From NCBI GenBank assembly GCA_964513565.1, contig CAZENE010000040.1, positions 1 to 29,245 on the forward strand: a DNA stretch of 29,245 nt, read 5' to 3'. The notes under the pieces were generated by a model. That model had not been told where the DNA came from. It searched no databases and saw only the letters and a list, made by a program, of their open reading frames with translations. The DNA is from Delta-02 sp964513565. Its GTDB lineage: Bacteria > Desulfobacterota > Syntrophorhabdia > Syntrophorhabdales > Syntrophorhabdaceae. The position numbers were made by a program, and so were the translations under genes. Shown here piece by piece: positions 25,248-29,245 of this stretch (positions within the stretch are counted from its first letter, which is position 1; each line of letters begins with the position of its first letter).

Positions 25248-26266
25248 GAGTACCCTTTTCCAAAATGGCAGGCAGGATAGTGGCAGACGCCGCAAAATGT
25301 GCATAACCCACCGTATCCAAGCATTGCCACATCTTTCTTCGATACCTTCTCCCCGGCCAATATCCTGACAAGAACAAGATCGAGAGCGGTATACCTGTTG
25401 AAATACACGCACGCAGGAGCACCAAGGATATACTTCCCATTGAGTTTCGCCAGAAGGAACATTGCCCCCGGTGCGACGGGCGTACCATAGAATATTGTCT
25501 TTGCTCCCGTGGCCTCAATGCCGTCCCGTGTAATGTCATCGGGGTCCACAGATAAACCCGCTGTCGTGATAACGATATCAGCACCTCTATCAAAAAGGTC
25601 CAGGATGGCATCCCTTATCATGGGAACATCATCGGTAACCACCGTCTTTCCGACAACGCTCGAGCCATAGTCTCTAAGCTTGGAGTCCACCACATGAGAG
25701 CTGTCGGGCACCCGTCCCTCATAAACCTCGCTTCCGGTGACAACAATACCGGCAGACAGACTCTTGAAAGGCAGTACGCTGATCATCTTTTTGTTCTTCC
25801 AGCCTTTTTCGACCCGGCGGAGAATTCTCTCATTGATGTAAAGCGGGATGATCCTGGCAGCGGCTACCACATCGCCTGCTTTGACGGGATATCTCCCTGG
25901 CAGAGTTCCCACGAGAACATCCTTGACCCTGTTGAGTTCGTACAATGCTTCAGGGTTGACCTTGAACAACCCGTCTACAGTGCTTTTTATTTGGACTTTT
26001 CCTTCCTTCGGCGGGGCCATCTCCATATTTTTACCCATGATCGCACGTGCGATCCTTGTACCCGCATCGTCTTCATGGATCCCCTCGATCGCGCCGTCGA
26101 AAACGTACAGATGCCGTTTGCCAAGGTCGAGAAGCCTTTCGACATCGGTAGCCTGGATAACTGTCCCCTTTCTGAAAGCAACGTCTTTCTTCTTTCCGGG
26201 AATTATCTCGGTGATATCGTGGGCAAGTATCATGCCCGCAGCATCCTCAACTTTGACCTTTTTCAA
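25244..26266 (-). CDS. MoeA-like molybdopterin-binding protein with C-terminal Cys cluster
   Basis: The 340-residue protein has a C-terminal MoCF (MogA/MoeA) molybdopterin-binding domain at about 165-310, with GIVVTGSEVYEGRVPDSS, DIVITTAGLSVDPDDITRDG and GAPACVYFN. The N-terminal portion (KVEDAAGMILAHDITEI) is MoeA-like. It is shorter than MoeA (about 410). Its last 20 residues contain CTFCGVCHYPAC (Cys322, 325, 328, 333 plus His329 and His334), which looks like a metal or Fe-S site. A role in handling or sensing Mo cofactor during hydroxylase maturation fits the neighbours. The start is TTG at 26266, with AGAGG eight bases upstream, overlapping the previous gene by 20 bases. It overlaps the next gene as ATGA. 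Confidence 0.88.
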   Translation of the reverse strand: MKKVKVEDAAGMILAHDITEIIPGKKKDVAFRKGTVIQATDVERLLDLGKRHLYVFDGAIEGIHEDDAGTRIARAIMGKNMEMAPPKEGKVQIKSTVDGLFKVNPEALYELNRVKDVLVGTLPGRYPVKAGDVVAAARIIPLYINERILRRVEKGWKNKKMISVLPFKSLSAGIVVTGSEVYEGRVPDSSHVVDSKLRDYGSSVVGKTVVTDDVPMIRDAILDLFDRGADIVITTAGLSVDPDDITRDGIEATGAKTIFYGTPVAPGAMFLLAKLNGKYILGAPACVYFNRYTALDLVLVRILAGEKVSKKDVAMLGYGGLCTFCGVCHYPACHFGKGYS

Positions 26267-26858
26267 CGTTGTAACCTCTTTCTATTAAAGTGCGGATATC
26301 ATCGGCTGTATCGATGTCGAACAGCGCTCCTTCATCCGTCTCTAAAAATAGCACATCTTCCTTATGCTTTTCTATAACTTCACGAAGACCCTTGTCTCCC
26401 TGGAGACCTTCCATTTCTTCGAAATACGGGCCGACCTTCATTAATACCGGATGTCCCTTTATCCCCCCGCATACAGCGATAACAATATTCTTCCTATTGG
26501 TACGATACGCCTCGACCATATCCTCCAACAGGTTTTTTTGAATGAACGGTTTGTCCCCGAGATGAAAAAATACGGCCTCCGCCCCGCGTATACACGGCAG
26601 GGCGGCTTTAATGGAACTCGACATACCCGAATTATGCTCGTTATTATGGACCACTGTTACAGCCAGACCATCAAGTTCCCGTGTTATTGATGGCAGGTCC
26701 GGACCGGCCACCACGAATATATTGCCTAAGCCGGCTCCCGCGAACACAGATACCGATTTCCGGATGACTGCTACAGAATCGATCTTCAGTGTAAGCTTGT
26801 TGAAACCGAGTCTCCTGGAAGATCCGGCGGCCAGAATTACAGAACAGATCCCTGTCAT
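26247..26858 (-). CDS. MobA/MocA-like nucleotidyltransferase (molybdenum cofactor cytidylyltransferase type)
   Basis: The 203-residue GT-A-fold NTP transferase starts ICSVILAAGSSRRLGFNKL, the NTP-binding loop. It has the acidic motif FFHLGDKPFI near residue 100, the family GHPVLM segment, and the C-terminal DIDTADDIRTL metal-binding motif. MocA attaches CMP to molybdopterin for xanthine-dehydrogenase-family enzymes, while MobA attaches GMP for DMSO-reductase types. XdhC and YqeB next door favour the MocA-like (CTP) role, as with E. coli YgfJ, but nucleotide choice is inferred. The gene follows the DUF1858 gene by 26 bases and overlaps the MoeA-like gene by 20 bases, so it sits inside the operon. 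Confidence 0.9.
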   Translation of the reverse strand: MTGICSVILAAGSSRRLGFNKLTLKIDSVAVIRKSVSVFAGAGLGNIFVVAGPDLPSITRELDGLAVTVVHNNEHNSGMSSSIKAALPCIRGAEAVFFHLGDKPFIQKNLLEDMVEAYRTNRKNIVIAVCGGIKGHPVLMKVGPYFEEMEGLQGDKGLREVIEKHKEDVLFLETDEGALFDIDTADDIRTLIERGYNVEKGQS

Positions 26859-26884
26859 AAGTTAAAAACGCCACCATGCATATT

Positions 26885-27082
26885 TCAATCGTCCCCGATA
26901 ACTTCTCTCAGGCCGGCAAGAAGGCTGTCGACGTCCACGCCGTGGACCTGTGCCCCCTGCTCGATGTTTTCGAACAGCGCGGCCTCACATCCAGCGCATC
27001 CCAATCCGAAATCCTCGAAAATTTTGATCGATTCCGGATATTTGGCCAGCACTTCGTTGATAGACGTATTTCTGTCGATCAT
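26885..27082 (-). CDS. DUF1858 small CxxC protein
   Basis: The 65-residue protein starting MIDRNTSINEVLAKYP is a DUF1858 domain, a short four-helix fold often found alone or joined to hybrid-cluster-protein or YtfE/ScdA-like proteins. The redox-type CxxC lies in FGLGCAGCEAA (residues 29 and 32). Function is unknown; thiol redox or Fe-S/sulfur handling is a reasonable guess in this maturation operon. I choose ATG 27082 rather than 27112 because GGAGGGG stands five bases before it and the family begins at this Met. It lies 45 bases after AMMECR1 and 26 before the MocA-like gene. Confidence 0.87.
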   Translation of the reverse strand: MIDRNTSINEVLAKYPESIKIFEDFGLGCAGCEAALFENIEQGAQVHGVDVDSLLAGLREVIGDD

Positions 27083-27127
27083 CCATTCCCCTCCGCGGTC
27101 TCGCTTTCGCAATGCGCGGCCCGAATT

Positions 27128-27661
27128 TCAGAAAACATCTGCAGAAAAAATGTATATGTCGATGTCTCTTGATCTCCATGCGTCTTTTGGCAGGCCGGCC
27201 TTATGACAGGTATATTCCAGGAACTCAGTCCTGTCCCAGCCCTGCTCCGTCGCTACCTGCGGAAGCAAAAGACCTGAATGGACTCCTTTTTCAATATACA
27301 GACCGTGAACGCCGACCTCAATTTCTTCGATGTTCTTGACTTTTTTCATTGGCGTCAGGACGGAGATCTCGAAATCACAGTCTGTCCATTCATCTTTCGT
27401 GACAGGCTCGAACCGGGGATCGTTGAATGCCGCCTGGACCGCCATCTGTTTCACTGTTTCATGAAGCGGCAGATAACCCCTCACATAGCCTATGCATCCC
27501 CTCAGTGACCCGCAGTTCTTGATAGTGACGAAAGCGCCGCACTTTTCCTCGAGAAGGCCCGTGGGTTCGACCGGGGCGCTCTCCTTGCCAAAAAGTACGC
27601 ATTCAATAGCGTCCTTCACCAACCTTTTAAGTTTCTCTCTCTCTTCACCGGAAAGGGCCAT
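27128..27661 (-). CDS. amrA: AMMECR1 domain protein (AmmeMemoRadiSam system protein A)
   Basis: The 177-residue AMMECR1-fold protein has the invariant LRGCIGYVRG motif (about residues 53-62), FNDPRFEPVT and the C-terminal LLPQVATEQGWDRTEFLEYTCHKAGLP. In many bacteria and archaea this protein, a Memo homologue and a radical SAM protein occur together (the AmmeMemoRadiSam trio). The molecular function is unsettled. Here it follows the Memo gene by only three bases, so the two are surely co-transcribed. The radical SAM partner is not in the window; the radical SAM protein at 9005-10507 is of a different, B12-binding type. Confidence 0.93.
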   Translation of the reverse strand: MALSGEEREKLKRLVKDAIECVLFGKESAPVEPTGLLEEKCGAFVTIKNCGSLRGCIGYVRGYLPLHETVKQMAVQAAFNDPRFEPVTKDEWTDCDFEISVLTPMKKVKNIEEIEVGVHGLYIEKGVHSGLLLPQVATEQGWDRTEFLEYTCHKAGLPKDAWRSRDIDIYIFSADVF

Positions 27662-27664
27662 GAT

Positions 27665-28507
27665 CTATCCATCAGTCCTATTTTTAAATAACACAGCGGA
27701 AACATATCCGACAACGCCGCTTCTATCCCCCGAGACATCGCCCGAATTTGCATACTTGAGGATCGAGCTCGAATGCGCACCCAATTTCCGGGCCGCCATC
27801 ATCGTCGTGATCATCGGGCCTGCGCCGCATGCCTGGGCCTTTTCGGACCGGGTATCGCGGACCATGCCTGCCACATCGAAATTCCTGATGTGCTCAAGAG
27901 TTACCGCATCGATGCTGACCGCGGCATCGTACGGATAATAGTGGGATAGATCCGTGCTTGCAACGATCAGGAATTTTTTCTCTCCTGACAGTATCACCTG
28001 TGACATGGCTTCGGCTGCCTCTTCGTACATGCTTTCGTCGACCACCCCGACAAGCAGGGGAAGCAGCGTAATATCCTTGAAGATGTATTGAAGAAAAGGC
28101 AACTGCACTTCAAGAGAATGTTCCCCCCTGTGCACATCCTTATTTACGTGAAATACTCCGTGCGATCTCAGGAGTGCCCCGGCCGATGCCGTATCGATCG
28201 CGATATCACCGAGCGGCGTCTTGAAAGCCCCCTCGTCCCATATCGCTATCCCCTGAAAATAAGCCCTGTGGCTCGGAGCAAGAATAATGGCGGTATCGAA
28301 TTTCTGCGCGGAGACTGCTTTATAACCATAGGCAGCTACCGGCCCCGAGTACATGTATCCCGCATGGGGCGAAATGACCGCACGGATATCTGAAGGCAGC
28401 GTCTTGATATCCGCAGCCTTCAGATAATTCCCGATATCCCTCCTGAGGGCCTTCGGGTCATCGGGATAAAACATCCCGCTCACAGATGGCTCGCGCACGC
28501 TTGTCAT
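27665..28507 (-). CDS. amrB: Memo-like protein (AmmeMemoRadiSam system protein B)
   Basis: The 280-residue Memo-family protein is structurally related to extradiol dioxygenases. SPHAGYMYSG carries the predicted metal ligand His48 and LAPSHRAYFQG carries His80. EHSLEVQLPFL, STDLSHYYP and ACGAGPM (with the third-ligand Cys) follow, so the human MEMO1 metal site appears conserved. I place the start at ATG 28507, which has AGGA six bases upstream. The in-frame ATG at 28528 lies upstream of the +1 predicted from the TGATATAAT promoter. It is the first gene of an eight-gene same-strand run extending to rpoH. The biological substrate is unknown; redox or copper/iron handling has been proposed for relatives. 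Confidence 0.92.
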   Translation of the reverse strand: MTSVREPSVSGMFYPDDPKALRRDIGNYLKAADIKTLPSDIRAVISPHAGYMYSGPVAAYGYKAVSAQKFDTAIILAPSHRAYFQGIAIWDEGAFKTPLGDIAIDTASAGALLRSHGVFHVNKDVHRGEHSLEVQLPFLQYIFKDITLLPLLVGVVDESMYEEAAEAMSQVILSGEKKFLIVASTDLSHYYPYDAAVSIDAVTLEHIRNFDVAGMVRDTRSEKAQACGAGPMITTMMAARKLGAHSSSILKYANSGDVSGDRSGVVGYVSAVLFKNRTDG

Positions 28508-28526
28508 ATGTCGTCCTATGAAGTCC

Positions 28527-28535
28527 ATTATATCA
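28527..28535 (-). promoter_or_regulatory. Extended -10 promoter of the Memo-to-rpoH operon
   Basis: TGATATAAT on the minus strand is a perfect extended -10 (TGnTATAAT). The -35 region is weak (CTGCCC at 17 bases), as expected for extended -10 promoters. +1 would be near 28520, giving a 13-base leader with AGGA before the Memo ATG at 28507. The 190-base stretch between Memo and dtd otherwise shows only a CCGGC-TTC-GCCGG hairpin (28583-28595) without a U-tract. Confidence 0.6.
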
Positions 28536-28716
28536 CATTATCCTGTTCAGGGCAGGCCGCTTTTTGGCGACCGGCGTTTCTCCCGGCTTCGCCGGATCAT
28601 TGATAAATACGATTTACTCATTCGCATCGCCTGCACGTAACTCCGCTGGGAAAGGACTATCGGGCTGCCTGTTGTCGGCAATACATATCTCAAGCCCGTA
28701 TTCCTGATACACTTCA

Positions 28717-29160
28717 TTATTTTTTGGATTCGATTATGACCGTCACAGGTCCGTCATTCACAAGCGCTACATCCATATGCGCCTGGAATATACCGGTTTG
28801 AACATTTGTAGCCCGTCTTTTGGCCCGCTCGACAAAAACGTCAAACAGCTTGTGCGCTTCGGAAGACGGCATCGCCTCCGAAAATGAAGGCCTCCTGCCT
28901 TTCGAACAATCGCCATACAGGGTGAATTGTGAAACGAGTAGTAATGCGCCGTTGACATCGAGCAGCGATTCATCAAATTTGCCATCCTCTTTTTCAAAGA
29001 TCCTGAGGTTGACGATCTTGTCGATCAGCCAGTCGATACCCTCTTCAGTGTCATGCCTCGCAAAACCCAGCAACACGACAAGGCCATGTCCGATACGGCC
29101 CACGCACTCATTACCGACAGAAACAGATGCTTCCCTGACCCTTTGTATGACAGCACGCAT
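28717..29160 (-). CDS. dtd: D-aminoacyl-tRNA deacylase
   Basis: Dtd hydrolyses D-aminoacyl-tRNAs (and Gly-tRNA(Ala)), a proofreading step in the cytosol. From ATG 29160 the protein has 147 residues, the usual length. It starts MRAVIQRVREASV, has the catalytic SQFTLYGD motif, and ends with the NDGPVTVIIES Gly-cisPro motif that excludes L-aminoacyl substrates. AAGGGGG six bases upstream supports this start. The frame also runs on to 29199, but those codons belong to the adjoining group II intron 3' end, so the longer form is rejected. With the intron ending at 29178, expression probably depends on splicing-independent read-through of the intron transcript or on a promoter inside the intron (inference). 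Confidence 0.95.
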   Translation of the reverse strand: MRAVIQRVREASVSVGNECVGRIGHGLVVLLGFARHDTEEGIDWLIDKIVNLRIFEKEDGKFDESLLDVNGALLLVSQFTLYGDCSKGRRPSFSEAMPSSEAHKLFDVFVERAKRRATNVQTGIFQAHMDVALVNDGPVTVIIESKK

Positions 29161-29177
29161 TCTTATCCCCCTTAAGC

Positions 29178-29245
29178 ATCGAGTAGGCGAGGGCCTCACG
29201 GCCCCAACCTCTCACACCACCGTACGTGCCGTTCGGCATACGGCG
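29178..29245 (-). mobile_element. 3' end of a group II intron (domains V and VI), cut by the window edge
   Basis: On the minus strand the last 68 bases fold as group II intron domains V and VI. In domain V, CGCCGTATGCC (29245-29235) pairs with GGCACGTACGGTG (29230-29218) across a GAAC loop. It has a CGC catalytic triad at the base (with the G-U pair) and the two-base AC bulge. Domain VI (29213-29181) pairs GAG/CTC and AGG/CCT, has a GTGA-capped GC stem, and carries a single bulged A at 29184, the branch point. That A is seven bases from a predicted 3' splice site after GAT at 29178. The CGC triad is typical of class IIC but not decisive. The intron body and any reverse transcriptase gene lie beyond the window. 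Confidence 0.85.

Noticed and set aside
25248..25412. 55-residue N-terminal extension of the YqeB-family gene
   Set aside because: It overlaps the MoeA-like gene in another frame; the ATG at 25247 gives the ATGA overlap and fits the family start.
28508..28528. Upstream ATG of the Memo gene at 28528
   Set aside because: It overlaps the TATAAT box and lies upstream of the predicted transcription start; the ATG at 28507 has AGGA at proper spacing.
28583..28595. CCGGC-TTC-GCCGG hairpin downstream of dtd considered as a terminator
   Set aside because: The stem is only five base pairs and no U-tract follows on the minus strand.
29161..29199. 13-residue N-terminal extension of dtd
   Set aside because: These codons are group II intron domain VI and the 3' exon leader; Dtd proteins start at MRAVIQRV, with AAGGGGG in front.
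1..29245. CRISPR arrays, insertion sequences, rRNA and tRNA genes
   Set aside because: No regularly spaced repeats, transposase motifs or RNA gene signatures were seen on reading both strands; a systematic search was not possible.

Overview
The window reads as chromosomal sequence of an anaerobic, Gram-negative, delta-proteobacterium-like organism. My best guess is Desulfobacterota, close to the syntrophic lineages. The basis is a sigma-54 activator with a sigma-54 promoter, an RpoH-type sigma factor, CcdA, SelB, paired Memo/AMMECR1 proteins, a molybdenum-hydroxylase maturation cluster and a very large cyclic beta-1,2-glucan synthase. The lineage is inferred from gene content; there is no rRNA or marker gene to prove it. 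Most genes lie on the minus strand.

Right to left along the minus strand: the right edge (29178-29245) is the 3' end of a group II intron (domains V and VI), ending 17 nt before dtd. After a 190-nt gap an extended -10 promoter (28527-28535) starts a tightly packed run of eight genes: Memo, AMMECR1, a DUF1858 CxxC protein, a MobA/MocA-like nucleotidyltransferase, a MoeA-like molybdopterin-binding protein with a C-terminal cysteine cluster, a YqeB-family protein, XdhC and rpoH. The middle five look like maturation machinery for a (seleno)molybdenum hydroxylase, and selB nearby shows the cell makes selenoproteins.

Convergent ccdA and divergent ppx/gppA follow, then a PAS hybrid histidine kinase. 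About 690 bases (18468-19157) hold no convincing gene. A compact histone-deacetylase-like enzyme is divergent from selB, and a seven-unit heptanucleotide tract lies between them. Downstream of selB a near-consensus sigma-70 promoter fires in the opposite direction into a foldable sequence of about 120 nt, a candidate 6S-like RNA.

The left half is a stress/envelope block on the minus strand: a PAS-PAS sigma-54 activator, a very good -24/-12 promoter, a small ABM-fold protein, a previously uncalled 39-aa membrane peptide overlapping the ftsH start, FtsH, a B12-binding-type radical SAM enzyme, and the 2919-aa cyclic glucan synthase. The spacing allows co-transcription from the sigma-54 promoter, which would link membrane protein quality control with envelope glucan synthesis.

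Four genes (ABM, selB, HDAC-like, ccdA) lack a Shine-Dalgarno site and have promoter elements so close that the predicted mRNA begins within about 4 nt of the start codon, or at it. This suggests a set of leaderless transcripts. No CRISPR array, tRNA, rRNA or insertion sequence was seen.
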